This document shows, one piece after another, positions 1 to 11,312 of a DNA stretch of 64,000 nucleotides (position 1 is its first letter; each line of letters starts with the position of its first letter). The notes beneath the pieces are model-generated. The model was given only the letters and a program-made list of their open reading frames with translations, had not been told where the DNA came from and searched no databases. Made by a program: the position numbers and the translations under genes. Origin of the DNA: Cordylochernes scorpioides (Eukaryota > Arthropoda > Arachnida > Pseudoscorpiones > Chernetidae); contig CP092874.1 in assembly GCA_030710605.1 (NCBI GenBank), positions 21,305,880-21,369,879 of the forward strand, read 5' to 3'.

Positions 1-564
1 CCTTACTATATGTAAATAGGACGTTATAATCCAGATGGGCAGATATGCAAATCGCCGTTAAACCGAGACTTACCCTTGACATTTCTAGTAACACACTAGA
101 ATGTGAGACCACCCTGGGACATGGATATTCCTGGCCTCTCCTGGTCTCTTATTAGAGGTTGGGTTTAGGTTGATTTAAGTCAGTTTTTGAGTTTATAGTT
201 TGTGTATAGTGTATAGTTTAAGTTTAGCTGTTTTCCTAAGGTGTTGTGGACAGTAGTAAGAGGGTATATACAGGAATAACAGTAATAGTAACAATAATCA
301 ACAATGTTATTTACAATGTATCAAATTAGAGGGAAGAAGAAAGAAAGGGCTTGGCGTAAACTTGTATATGAGCAATCGAGAACAAGCAGTTCCTTTTCTT
401 AAAAACAATAATTAGTAGAATTGACAGAAATTTAGATTAGTAAAAGAGAAAAATGAATATACAACAATGTATTATACATATTTATAAAGCATTTTTATAG
501 TTTTATACATGGATGGATCAAAGGTAGAGGAGGGTTGTCTAAAGTCGGATTATAAAGTCTATAG

Positions 565-1203
565 CAAGCATGTCAAACTCGCGGCCCGCGGGCCTCATGC
601 GGCCCACAACGAATAAATTTGCGGCCCACCAGACAATATATTTTAATAATTTTTTTTTAATAAATAAAAAAAAAAAATGATAAAAATTTGTAGCCTAATT
701 TTTAAAATTGTAATTATACATAATTTATTTATTAATAACGAACCACTGGTCGCCGCCATACATAAGTCGTAAGTTTTGATAATATTATACCTACATACAT
801 AACGTATGTACATCGCCATAAGTATTGTGTGCCTTAAAGTTTAAAGAAAATATTCTTTCGGAGTACTAGAAAAAAAAAAATTTAAGTTACGTTCAATAAT
901 TTGTGCAGTTATTCTGTGTCTGGTAAGTTAAAAAATATTAATTTAAAAAATTTTTTAAAATATTAATTAAAACGTTTTATTACTTTGTGTTAGCGATTAC
1001 TATTTTTTTTTCAGACCTTTGTATTCAATATGTCTTCATCAAAACCAAATGGCAGTAAAACTAAACGAAAAATTGCTGACGAACATAGGAATTTTCAAGA
1101 AAAGTGGGAATTAGAGTTTTTTTTTTTTTTTTTTTTTTGCGGCCCAAATAATCTTATTACTTTTTTATTTGGCCTGTGTTAGGATTTGAGTTTGACATGC
1201 TTG
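565..1203 (+). mobile_element. hAT-type deletion derivative
   Basis: A 639-base element bounded by 16-base inverted repeats CAAGCATGTCAAACTC and GAGTTTGACATGCTTG, flanked by near-identical 8-base duplications GTCTATAG (557-564) and GTCTATGG (1204-1211). Eight-base duplications are typical of hAT transposons. Subterminal GCGGCCC motifs recur at both ends. It is absent from the equivalent site near 55550 in copy B, although that site holds other sequence. Most of the transposase gene is missing. Confidence 0.85.
1030..1125 (+). pseudogene. hAT transposase N-terminal remnant
   Basis: Inside the hAT-type element an ATG opens a frame reading MSSSKPNGSKTKRKIADEHR then NFQEKWELEFF before a T-run where the rest has been lost. 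The basic K-x-K-R-K segment followed by FQEKWE resembles the start of GTF2IRD2/ZBED-like hAT transposases, which continue into a BED-type zinc finger. A donor-like TG/GTAAGT at 921-928 and a pyrimidine-rich acceptor ending CAG at 1014 suggest a retained 92-base leader intron. Homology is from memory. Confidence 0.55.
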
Positions 1204-1419
1204 GTCTATGGGGTTATTGAATTAGTTCATTCACCCAGTTGTTCAGTAGAAGCCACCGGATCCATCAAATTACTTCAAATATCACCCGCAGCTTTATAAA
1301 ATGTAAAACACTAAAATATAAAAATGTTACTATATATCAATAGATAGGTATCCGGATATGTAGGATTTAAATAAGAAACACTGGCGCTATAAGCAAAAAA
1401 GAAAAAAAAAATGCGGTAA

Positions 1420-1620
1420 ATTTCCCCACGTGACCTCGGATGTGACCAATCAGGTTCCGATTATGTATATAGGGATGAGAGGAAGGAAGCACGTGACTCA
1501 GTTGTTCCGTGATTTCATTGGTCCAGGGTCAAGAAACTAATTTGTGCCATTTTTAACTGCCCCGATTGACTCACACAGCTTGTGGGCTAAAATAGCTCTG
1601 CTTTATTACCGTGTCTTTTT
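1420..1620. promoter_or_regulatory. Promoter-like block with E-boxes, CCAAT and AP-1 motifs (copy A)
   Basis: Within about 100 bases there are two CACGTG E-boxes (1427-1432 and 1490-1495), a CCAAT box (1446-1450), an inverted CCAAT (1517-1521), a TATA-like GTATATAGG near 1465 and a TGACTCA AP-1 site overlapping the second E-box. The block is well conserved in copy B. No ORF starts next to it, so promoter activity is an inference from motif density. Confidence 0.35.
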
Positions 1621-1741
1621 TTTTCTAAAGACGTTACTTTTTAAAAAAACCTACTTCGTTGGCTAACTACAAACAAAGAGTTATATCCTGATAGAATATT
1701 TGTTGATCAACTAATATGCAAATCTTATTTTTATTTATGCA

Positions 1742-2045
1742 AGTAGTGCCAGATCATGATAATGGGTAGAGGGTTGTGATCGCTTGTACTGTAAGTACAC
1801 GTCTACACATGTAGTACCAGGCCATGATAATCATAGTGGGTAGAGGGTTGTGACAGCTTGTACTGTAAGTACACGTCTACACATGTAGTACCAGGCCATG
1901 ATAATCATAGTGGGTAGAGGGTTGTGACAGCTTGTACTGTAAGTACACGTCTACACATGTAGTACCAGGCCATGATAATCATAGTGGGTAGAGGGTTGTG
2001 ACAGCTTGTACTGTAAGTACACCACATGTCTACACATGTACGTTT
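1742..2045 (+). repeat. Satellite-family tandem array (about 4 units)
   Basis: Roughly 75-base units built on AGTACCAGGCCATGATAAT, GGGTAGAGGGTTGTGACAGC and TTGTACTGTAAGTACAC, joined by the near-palindrome GTCTACACATGT. Copy B has one unit here, so the array expanded or contracted after the duplication. Confidence 0.9.
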
Positions 2046-2223
2046 TAAAACTCTTTATTCAGACATTACTATTAACTACATAGCATTATTCACTTAGTAG
2101 TATTTACATAAGAAAATAACAATATACACATAGTAAAGTCAATATGAGTCAAAGTTTCAGTTTAGCAAGTAAAGATGAATATAGAGACATTGAGAGAGTA
2201 TATATTTACACCATTTTTATATA

Positions 2224-2548
2224 CAGTGGACCCTCGGTTTACGAGCACCTTGGAGTACGAGCTTTTCGCAGTACGAGCAAAATTTTTTGAAAAATTTTAC
2301 TTCGGATTACGAGTGAAATTTCGCATTACGAGCAACTCGTGATGGTTACCCGTAATCGTGATGGATGAAAATTCACTGGGATCCCTCCCTTCAGATCAGA
2401 TTCGGGAAATATGTAAAATGTGGGGAAACTGTGCAATTGTTCGTAGCAAGAAGAATTGCCCGAGTTTCAATTATTAAAAATAAGAAATTAGTTTCGCACT
2501 ACGAGCGTTTTGGAGTACGAGCATGGCTCTGGAACGGATTATGCACAT
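2224..2548 (+). mobile_element. pogo/Tigger-like MITE, right end damaged
   Basis: The left end reads TA/CAGTGGACCCTCGGTTTACG, the usual form of a pogo/Tigger terminal repeat next to a TA target. TACGAGC motifs are repeated inside in both halves, but the right terminal repeat is degraded, ending near GGAACGGATTATGCAC. It is not present at the corresponding point of copy B, where a LINE sits instead. Confidence 0.65.
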
Positions 2549-2559
2549 TATACATCCAC

Positions 2560-4060
2560 ACATGTAGTACCAGGCCATTATAACCATGGTAGGAAGAGGG
2601 TTGTGACAGGGTTGTCTACACGTAAAGAAAGCTCGATACTCAATGGTGTAGTTAGACTTGTTTGTGAGAAGGAAGCGCTGGTCACCTGAACAATCACATT
2701 CTATTGAAGGGGGATTCTTATTGTGCTATCGAAATATGTCCGGGCATGGATGACATCAATTTATTTGGACGCCAAGACCACAACGCGACTTGAAATGCTA
2801 ATTATCATATCTCTAAAACATCCTTAAATCTTAAAAATTCAATTGAAATTTTCTCTTTAATATCACAGTAAAATTTGAGAAAAAACTATTTTCGTTTGGA
2901 TTTCTTTGTTCAGAAATGTTTAAAGTTTTATGAATTTGATTCCTTATAACGACAATCTCCCTAAATGAAATAATCTTTAAAATTATTGAGTTTTTCTCTC
3001 CACGATCCTCTTTCTTCCATTGTCCACTATGTAATCTCAAAAACCGTTTATGCAAATTGAAGTAACGTTTCGCTCGTTTGGACGACCCCTTAATCAGGTT
3101 GTATTTTGCAAGCAGCCTGCTCAACTGGATTCTAAGCGGGTTTTAATGTTACTTCCTTCACCTTTTGGAGGTTTTTTCTTCTTATATAACTCGCTGGTAC
3201 CTACCTCGGGAACCGGCCGTTTTTTTTATACCAAGATGCTGGAAGGATGGAAGTGTTGTCTGGGTTTATGAAAAAAATGTCACCCATTTTGGTAAAGAAT
3301 TTATGAATGTCAAACAGTTTAGCTAGGACTCGAACCCATCTTGTTGGAGATTTAGGCTTTTTGGGATTATCTCTAGCAGCGTAATCTTGATTGGGCGTCG
3401 CAATTATCCACCATGATTATCATGGCTTAGTACTCTCTTTAGCATCGATGGTTTTTGGGCTCGAATATCATAGACTTTGGTTGGTAGCCCGTCAAACCAT
3501 ATTATCTCTCTCTTCTTTAGCATATTGCGATAATCAATTATTTTTTAAAATATTTCACAAAATCAAGTTGATTTTTCAAACTTCAAAAAACATTTTATCC
3601 CTAGTACACTTGATACATAAAATTTGTAACAATATTTTTCTGGCAATATGTTTATTTTCACATATATCATCAAATATTATCTCTATAGACCTTACTGTAA
3701 AACGACATTTGAAAACTATCCCTCATGTGTTTCTTTTCAACGAAAAATCAAAATGTATTTAAAGGAGAAATAACGATTATTTCTAACCTTTGGGGTGAGG
3801 TATGAAAGGGTGAATTGTGAAGAGTAATGATAAACGAAAAAATAAAAGACCTTACTGTAATGATAAAGTTGTTGAACGATAGGACTTAACTCATCAGTAG
3901 TGAACCCTCTCAGCGGTTTCGCCAAATCAATCTCCAAACAGCTCTACTATTGTATTGGATTGGTTTTCTTATATACCTTGTATTTACTATGCAATGCAGC
4001 TTAAGTATTACAATCTATAAAATAAAAGAAGACAAGTATCTTAAACGGTTTTTTATATAC
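2560..4060. other. Non-coding stretch of copy A
   Basis: It starts with one satellite-family unit (2555-2625), then AT-rich sequence shared with 57366-58860. Short open frames here are not conserved between the two copies (indels shift them), so I do not call genes. A fragment of the GGCTCATCAGTGGTGAACCC repeat lies at 3890-3930 (minor variation). Nothing else recognised. Confidence 0.6.
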
Positions 4061-4623
4061 GTAAGCTTTCGGGTGAGAACCCTTCGACAGGCAGAAATAA
4101 ACGATACAAACACGGCACCTATGGCAGGCAAGATTATATACACATATGATATTTACATTGCTATGGTAAAGAGAATTACAAATAATATATTTACATAATT
4201 ATGAATCGACGTATATAGAGAATCTAATTTTCAATAAAGATGCTAATTACATGATTGGAGATAGGAGTTTCTTTGGAATACAATACTTAAATGATAAAAG
4301 ATACTATAGGGGTAGAATTACATGAAGCTTGAAGCAGCTTAAGGGTGTTTACATTTACATACTTGTTACATGCTATAATAATTAAACAATAACAAAGATT
4401 TATTAAAACCTTTTGGTCTTATACAGATTCTCAGAGTAGAGAAGTGGGTATAGACATAAATAACAGAGTAATAGTAACAATAATCAGCAATGTTATTTAC
4501 AATGTATCAAAAAAGGGGAAATAAGAAAGAAAGGGCTTGGTATAAACTTATATACAAGCTATCAAGAACAAACAGTTATTTTTCTTAAAACACAATAATT
4601 AGTGGTATTTTGAAAATAGAGCA

Positions 4624-4907
4624 ATCCATACTTAATTAATTAGATAATAAAAGGCATATATTGGATTTAATAAAATATTTAGTTTGCCAATATTTCGGTT
4701 GGCTGAACGCCAACCTTTATCAAGGCATTACATTTTTGTATACACAAACTCAGCATATTATAACATTATGCGGCGCTGAGTTTGTGTATACAAAAATGTA
4801 ATGCCTCGATAAAGGTTGGCGTTCAGCCAGCCGAAATATTGGCAAAATAAATATTTTATTAAATCCAATATATGCCTTTTTATTATCCAATTAATTAAGT
4901 ATGGATT
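4624..4907. mobile_element. Palindromic element with Penelope-like terminal motif (copy A)
   Basis: Two arms of about 130 bases are near-perfect inverted copies (4624-4752 and 4770-4907) around a short spacer. Each arm contains AAGGTTGGCGTTCAGCC, then AACCGAAATATTGG. The pattern TTGATAAAGG, stem, CGAAA resembles the degenerate hammerhead-type termini of Penelope-like elements (inference). The same palindrome lies at 59120-59414, and a single arm at 40100-40185. Confidence 0.65.
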
Positions 4908-5249
4908 GAGAGAAATTTTTAGATTAGTACAAGTGAGAAAAAGGAAATATACAACAATGTATTATACATAATTATCAGGCATCTATACAGTTGTATACAT
5001 GGATGTATCAAGGGTAGTGGATTGTCTATAGCCGGGATATAAAATCTACAGGCCATGATAATCATAGTGGGTAATTAGCGATTGCTTTTACTGTAAGTGC
5101 ACCACATGTCTACACATGTGGAAAGCGCAGTTCGACTTTAATACTTACAAGTATGTAAGAGCCTCGTTTGGTTACTTGTAATCAAAGGTGGGATTGGACT
5201 ATTTGCAAGAGAGAATCGGAGGCCATTGAAGTAATTTTCTTCAGAAAAA

Positions 5250-5330
5250 AAAAAAAGTGCCAATTTGCGGGATTCGATCCCCGGGTCGTGTCTATCGGAA
5301 ATGACACGACGGTTTATACGCCATCTCAAA
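5250..5330 (-). repeat. tRNA-like SINE head (minus)
   Basis: Read on the minus strand: a GGCGTATAAACCGTCG A-box-like region, then GGGATCGAATCCCGC matching the RNA polymerase III B box (GGTTCGANTCC with one change), followed by a T/A-run. Downstream body text GCCATTGAAG and ATTGGAC recurs at other SINE copies. It is tRNA-derived but not a tRNA gene, because the acceptor stem cannot be closed. Confidence 0.55.
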
Positions 5331-5521
5331 GAGGTGACATTTGTTTTATCTGCGATGAGTTAAGGTCATCTAAGTAGGTGTCCCCAATCTCCCACGAGAT
5401 CTGTTGTCCTTGGTCTGACCTTCCACAGTAAGGTAAATATTTATCTCTTAGGTGCGTGTCTACTTACTCTATAAACACGATACCTTTCTTTATATAACCT
5501 CAGCGTCAATGATACTAATGA

Positions 5522-5720
5522 GGGTCGGTGGTCGAGTGGTATAAACAGTTGGTTTTCGACAACCAGTCCCCTGGATCGAATCCCGCAATGGTCCTTTTTT
5601 TTAATGCTTCATTGACCCCCGATTCTCTCTCCTTTGCACAAGTTCTACCCCGCCAGTGAGTGCAAAAGGGCTCTAGCATCTTGTAAGTGCAAAAGTCAAA
5701 CTACTTCTACATGTGTAATA
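5522..5720 (+). repeat. tRNA-like SINE
   Basis: The head reads GGTCGAGTGGTATAAAC (A-box-like, tRNA-Leu/Ser style) and, about 40 bases on, GGATCGAATCCCG (B-box-like), followed by a T-run and a body containing GCTTCATTGACCCCCGATTC and CCAGTGAGTGCAAAAGG. Related heads lie at 5250, 6185, 13128, 31528, 42805, 54215, 59745, 60010 and 61015. Confidence 0.6.
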
Positions 5721-6049
5721 GACATGTGATGCACTTATAGTAAAAGGCAGTCACTAATTACCCATCAAGATTGTCATGAGCTGTACCATGTGTACTTGGG
5801 TTACGTTAAAAAAAAAAGCAAAGCGTGACTCATCAGTGGTGAACTTTCCAGTTATCTCACTACTTCTTCTTTAGATTCATTGTTCTTAAAACTAATCGTT
5901 CTTTGACGCGTTCAGCTCTGGTTGAAAATGTCAACAATTCTTCTCCATCTCTTCAGCTATCAGGACTGTCGTCTAATCAGAGTCAGAAGGTGTGATGGTT
6001 GTTACTTCGCAATATTATTGTTTGCTTCCTATCCCCACACTATGACGGC

Positions 6050-6150
6050 GGAGTTAGGATCTTCCCAACATGCTCCATCTGTAAAAAGGAAGAAGAAACC
6101 CCAGACTCTCATGTATGGGAGTCACCAACGTGTATCACAACTAATCCTAA
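6050..6150 (+). pseudogene. Non-LTR retrotransposon C-terminal fragment
   Basis: One frame reads IFPTCSICKKEEETPDSHVW before degenerating. C-x2-C-x(n)-H near an acidic EEETPDH-like motif is typical of the cysteine-histidine tail at the end of many LINE reverse transcriptases. It is a short remnant with no intact ORF and is also present at 60366-60440. The call rests on the motif only. Confidence 0.4.
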
Positions 6151-7160
6151 ACAAGATACAGGCAAATAGTATAAAAGAAGTCGGTGGACAAGTAGGTAAC
6201 ACCCTCGATTCCCGACAGCCATGAACCGGGATTGAATCCCACGTTAACATTTTGTTTTAATATGTGAATAACCTTCATATTCATTGTTGTAAATATCATA
6301 AACTAGGTTGTTCTTGTTGAGTAGTACCTAATAAAGTGATTTTGGAATCGGGCAGGCAAATAGTCTCCATGACATTGTGTAATGACACATGGGATAATAA
6401 CATTAATAAACAATATGACGGAATATCGGACAAACTCCGTAAGTTGGTGATATATCTCAGAAACTCGATTTTTTCTTCTGGATTGTCCCAAATATCCTGT
6501 GTTTGGTGGTTTGGATTCCAGTAAGGAGAGGTTAGGGACTTGGTATTATCTTTTATGTACTTGGTACATGTTGATTTGTCTTGATACTGACTGTAAACTT
6601 GACACTTGAGCGCTATCCTATCTTGAAAAATCGCAATATATGATAACAATTAAAACAGATTCAGTCCTTTTTCTACAGCACCCTGGTCTTCTATGTTCCT
6701 GTTCCGCCTGGTTAACGAAAGGGCGTTTTTTTATCCGTAATTTTGAAGCAGCATGTTGTCGCAACAGTTTTACATACACCGCATGTTAATAAAAAAAATA
6801 AAAATAAATCTAGAAAACTTTGTACTTCTCCAGTTTATCTGTGCTTATGGATAGGTCTTAGTCTACACAATGACATCATGCTTCTCTAAAAGGAGTTCTT
6901 CTCTTTATTTCTTCCCTAGTATAACGCTTACATAAAGATACTCACCTCGCAACCAATCTAAAAAATTACAATAAAAACCTCCCATAAGCGACCCATCTGA
7001 TGAACTCTACCTCCTTGAGCGACCATCCTAGTAAAATCAATTATTCAAAAGCTATTAAAAACCTGCTTAAGGAACCTTCAACAGAATCGTCCCCAAGGAA
7101 TAAAAACCAGCAGTATCGTTTTTAAGACAGTTACTCATGGGAAATTATATTATACCAACT

Positions 7161-7363
7161 CAGGGGGTCGGCAACCTTTTGAGTCAGAAGAGTCAAAAAT
7201 TACAATTTATAAAATTTTAGAGTTTTTAAAGAGCCACAACATTTTTTTTCTTGCCAACAATAAATAGCACTCGCATAAATAATATTTACGTATGGAACTA
7301 TATAAAGAACCGCAGCTTCACATCCAAAGAGCTGCATGTGGCCCGCAGTTTGCCTACCCCTAC
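7161..7363. mobile_element. hAT-type MITE (GGGGTCGGCAACC family), copy 1
   Basis: Starts CAGGGGGTCGGCAACC and ends near GCAGTTTGCCTACCCCT, an imperfect inverted repeat like those of hAT elements. The interior has AGAGCCACAA and ACAATAAATAGCACTCGC and no ORF. Other copies are at 45246-45455 (nested in a palindrome), 46606-46783 and 61979-62182. Confidence 0.7.
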
Positions 7364-7568
7364 ATTAGACCAATTCTTCTCTTCTGCTTACATTTCTCTT
7401 TCTATTCTATTTACACCCTCCCTTAGTTTATTAATCAAACCATTTCCTCTTATACTTTGTAATACAATATAATGCGGCTCATGATTGTAGAACGACACTT
7501 GAAAATTATCCCGCATGTGTTTCTTTTGAACGAAAAATCGAAATTTATTTTAAGGAGAATAACGATTA

Positions 7569-7815
7569 CACCCATACCTCGCTTTGCGTAGGGGTTACGT
7601 TCCAAAAAAAAACACGAGGCAAATTGAAACGACGCAAAGTGAAAATATATGAAGGCGCAATCAAAAACAAAGGTGTTGCCATATTTTAGGGAAAAAAAAT
7701 TAAAGACTCGAATCCAAAAACACGCAACTTCGAAAATCTAACGACGCACAGTGAAAATCAGTAAAAATTAAGCAGCGACGCAACTTCGAAAAAAACGCAA
7801 AGCGAGGTATTGGTG
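7569..7815. mobile_element. pogo/mariner-type MITE (copy A)
   Basis: Flanked by TA on both sides, with inverted ends CACCCATACCTCGCTTTGCG and CGCAAAGCGAGGTATTGGTG. The interior carries repeated ACGCAA and CTTCGAAAA motifs and no ORF. The copy at 62382-62574 has an internal deletion of about 50 bases. Confidence 0.8.
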
Positions 7816-8935
7816 TATTTCTAACCTTAGGGATGAAGTATGAAAGAATGAATTGTGAAGAGTAATGATGAACAATAAAGTGTCCATTCCCATCCTTGGG
7901 TTTAAGGTTAAAAATAATCGTTATTTCTCCTTATAATAAAATGCGGGATAATTTTCAAGTGTCGTTCTTATACTTTACATTTACTCACAAGGTACCTATA
8001 CCCCTCCTCTATTTACATACTCTCCGACTCTCTGTGATGGAGTTGGATGTGTTAAAATAATAATAATAAACACGATCGCATTATACTTTTAAAAAAGTGG
8101 AGAATAAAGTCTTCATAAAATGTTTTTAAAAACCAACTTCCAAAAGAAAGGTTGGTAAGATATAAAACAAGTTTCCATCAATGACCGCAATATCTCTCTA
8201 TAAAAAGAATTAAATACATATTTGGGCAATAATTTTATTGTCGTTTTTATGACACCGTGTTAGATAATACCATTGTCGATGTTTTACGACATCAAAGATA
8301 AAATTGATGGTCAATTTATGTCAACTTATTGTGCCAAAACCTCTTTTTTGGCGGGAAAGAAAGAAAAAACTTGAGTATCTTTAACTTGACAAATTTAAAA
8401 AACACGCCATATTAAGAAATGGTTTTCAAACCGCATTTAAAAAATATATTATATATATATATAAAGTGTATTCTTATTAAAATATTGTATGATAAAAATA
8501 TTAAAGAAGAGTCTTTTTTTTTTTAAAGCAGACGATTTTAAAAATTTCGTCTGCTTTTTCGCTAAAATTGTTTATTGACCCATTTTTTTAAATTACTCTT
8601 TTTAAAATACATTATTTTATGAAAATTTTTGTTTTTCTTACCTTTATTTTGTTAGGACGACATTTTAAAGAAGATATTTTTAGCAATTTGTGTGTCAACA
8701 ACATCAATATGACACCAAGGGTGTCAGCATGAGATTCTATCAAGTCATCTGATAGGCAATACGAGAATGCTAAATTTATTAAGCGCGACTGGTCAAATTC
8801 TTTTATTTTATTTTTTATCAAAGAGTAAGACATTTTTAAACGAGGGATTTCGCACCATGTTACTGTAACATCGAATTATATACATTTTACTGTAATTGCA
8901 TATGCAACTATATGTAAAATAGGGAGCTATATACA

Positions 8936-10140
8936 CTTCTGAAATAATTGATAGGGCTAATCAACCTGACATAAAGCTAGCAGAGCTGGCTAACTACCTA
9001 TCTGGAGATTAAACAGGATAAGAGAGAATTTGAAGATGAGAATCTTCCTGAGAATTTACCTCTGAGTCTATATCATCCCAATATAATTTTTTTCTCTTTC
9101 ACTTTTTCACATTGTATCAAATGGTATGCAGAAATAATTTATAATAAGAAAAAGTGTACCATTGATATGTTCATACATATATATTCGTAAATTATTGATA
9201 AAAGATAAAACAGCATGTAAAAGAATTAAAAATACACTCATGGACAAAACTTAAGGAAGTTGTATCTCTTAGCATGTATATCGGGACAATAACTCTGAAA
9301 GATATTACAGTGACCTTTATTGAAGACATACGAGATAACCAAGTGTATATACAATCATGGACAAAACTTAAGGAAGTTGTACCTTTCAGCATGTATATAT
9401 CGGGACAATAACGCTGAAAGATATTACAGTGACCTTTATTGAAGATACATGAGATAACCAAGTGTGAACAACTTGCCTTTGTCTTCTTCAAATAATAATA
9501 ATAATAAAAAACAGACTTTCCCCACTTTCTTAAGTTTTTATCCATGAGTGTATATATATAGAGAGAAAGTAAATCTTCAATTTTATTTTTATCTTCAACT
9601 TGTTTTTCGAATTGCGTAGTTTATTTTCTTCTATTTACAGATAGATTCGTGCCGAGCATTAATTCTCCAACAAAGAAGTTTTTTTTTTACCCGTGCCTCT
9701 TTCTCAATTGAAGAAATTACATTTAAAGAGAGAGAGAATCAGGAAGTGTGCGCCATTGACCAAAAAAATAACCTCCTCACGCTTGCCTGTTGATCAAATG
9801 CGATATTTCATGAGGTAAGCAATGAATACACCGCACAGCTATGAATTATTGCAGTCACCATCAAAAGAAGAAGATATATAAAACTACTGATGATTTACAA
9901 TCGTGAGAAATCACTTCAATAGAAAGGTTTAATTTGGGATTTAGCTATCGGATGAGTAATGCCATGTTTTTTTTATAGGGATAATTGGAACCTTTTTGGA
10001 ATGGTGGAACGAATGGTTGGGAAAATATCACCTCCCCAATCTCCTTTATTGCCTTTTCTCTCCTCGCAGCTTATAGAAACGTTCTGGAAGAAGGTTGTTT
10101 GATCGTGTTTTTGTGGCGAAAGGGTTTGAGGAAATTCGCG
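8936..10140. other. Intergenic/intronic AT-rich stretch with a Tc1-like MITE dimer
   Basis: AT-rich non-coding DNA with no recognised exon. The recognisable content is the Tc1-like MITE pair at 9233-9552. The remainder (9553-10140) holds a GAGAGA run and low-complexity sequence. Confidence 0.5.
9233..9552 (-). mobile_element. Tc1-like MITE, tandem dimer
   Basis: ACACTCATGGACAAAACTTAA starts a partial unit at about 9233 and again as CAATCATGGACAAAACTTAA at about 9352; the second unit runs to TTTATCCATGAGTGTA at 9552. The body has GATATTACAGTGACCTTTAT and CGAGATAACCAAGTGTG. Inverted ends with flanking TA are typical of Tc1/mariner MITEs. This is the commonest element in the window. Confidence 0.8.
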
Positions 10141-10159
10141 AAGCAATCGCGTTAAAATA

Positions 10160-10645
10160 TGCCTTTATAGTACGACCGTTCTACGAATTTTCATCAATTT
10201 TAGTTCGACCGTTCGACGAATTTTTATAATCAATTTTAGTACGATGGTTCTACGAATTTTTCATCAATTTTAGTTCGACCGCTCGACGAATTTTTAAAAT
10301 CAATTTTAGTACGACCGTTCTACGAATTTTTCATTTATTTTAGTATGGCACCGTCCCACGAATTTTTCATCAATTTTACTACGACCGTTCTACGAATTTT
10401 TCATTTATTTTAGTATGGCACCGTTCCACAAATTTTTCTCAATTTTAGTACGACCGTTCTACGAATTTTTCATTTATTTTAGTATGGCAACGTTCCACGA
10501 ATTTTTCATCAATTTTAGTTCGACCGCTCGACGAATTTTTAAAATCAATTTTAGTATGACCGTTCTACGAATTTTTCATTTATTTTAGTATGGCACCGTT
10601 CCACGAATTTTTCATCAATTTTAGTACGACCGTTCCACGACTTTT
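10160..10645. repeat. Minisatellite (GAATTTTTCATCAATTTTAG family)
   Basis: About fifteen degenerate units of roughly 33-38 bases alternating TACGACCGTTCTACGAATTT and CATCAATTTTAG or CATTTATTTTAGTATGGCAC. Units form a higher-order alternation of TTCGACCG, TACGACCG and TATGGCACCG variants. Confidence 0.9.
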
Positions 10646-10849
10646 CCTCACATTTATATCAGTACAAGCGACCACTAAAGATAGGTATTACTCTACCGCC
10701 TCCATGTCTCCATACCGTACATCACAGAATTAGTGAGGACCAATAGATAGGAATTCATCCGGGCGTGTCATCCACACTGACCCACCATTGGAAATGGAAA
10801 GTCCGCCGCCACAGTTCGATAATAGCTCTGACGGCAGCAGCTGTGAGGG

Positions 10850-10920
10850 GTGGCGATAGTAACGGCCCATTACCTCATACCGTGACGTCACGCCACGTGA
10901 CATCCCCCACGCGCGGACTG
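10850..10920. promoter_or_regulatory. CRE and E-box cluster in a GC-rich island
   Basis: TGACGTCA (10883-10890, a perfect CRE palindrome) is followed four bases later by CACGTG (10894-10899) inside a locally GC-rich segment ending CCCCCACGCGCGG. This is unlike its AT-rich surroundings, but no transcript start or ORF can be tied to it. Confidence 0.3.
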
Positions 10921-11106
10921 CCATACGATTTTTCTTCTTCTTCTTCTTTCTTATCTGTTTGACAACCATCATAATTGGGTCAAGTAAAATGCGTCTGCCT
11001 TTGTCATTAAGACTGGGAGCACTACTCAGTGGCAGGCCGACTTAGCTCCAAAAGAAATGGCTGCCTATGACATGAGGAACAGACGCCATGTGCAGCCGCT
11101 CCTAAC

Positions 11107-11260
11107 ATGGAGTACAAACGCTGCTTATCCTGTATCCCTGGAGCCCTTACAGGGTACTATCAGCCGGGCCAGTTGAGCCCAGGTTTTTTAGTGAGCTTGT
11201 TACTGCTCCCCCTCCTCCTTTTTCATCCGGGCTTGGGACCGGAAAAGGCGGAGTTATACG
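11107..11260 (+). repeat. Dispersed GC-richer repeat, also at 47480-47605
   Basis: The segment with GGAGCCCTTACAGGGTACTA, GTTGAGCCCAGGTTTTTTAG and GAGCTTGTTACTGCTCC recurs inverted at 47480-47605 with moderate divergence. Open frames through it differ between copies. It is probably a retroposon body; family not recognised. Confidence 0.6.
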
Positions 11261-11312
11261 ATTTTATACGTGGGACAACACATAAAGTTATGGGAGAATG
11301 ATATTCATATAC

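Larger units (their letters stand above)
1..8935. repeat. Direct segmental duplication, copy A
   Basis: The sequence from coordinate 1 to 8935 is repeated in the same orientation at 55014-64000, with scattered substitutions, small indels and several copy-specific insertions. The duplication extends to both window edges, so its true ends are outside. No gene was recognised in it; it contains mobile-element fragments and non-coding AT-rich DNA. It may be a real duplication or two haplotypes placed in series by the assembler. Confidence 0.95.

Noticed and set aside
1742..2045. CRISPR-like array
   Set aside because: Units are contiguous with no unique spacers, and the window is eukaryotic.
5522..5600. 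True tRNA gene
   Set aside because: A- and B-box-like sequences exist, but a cloverleaf with a paired acceptor stem cannot be built and the unit is repeated as a SINE.
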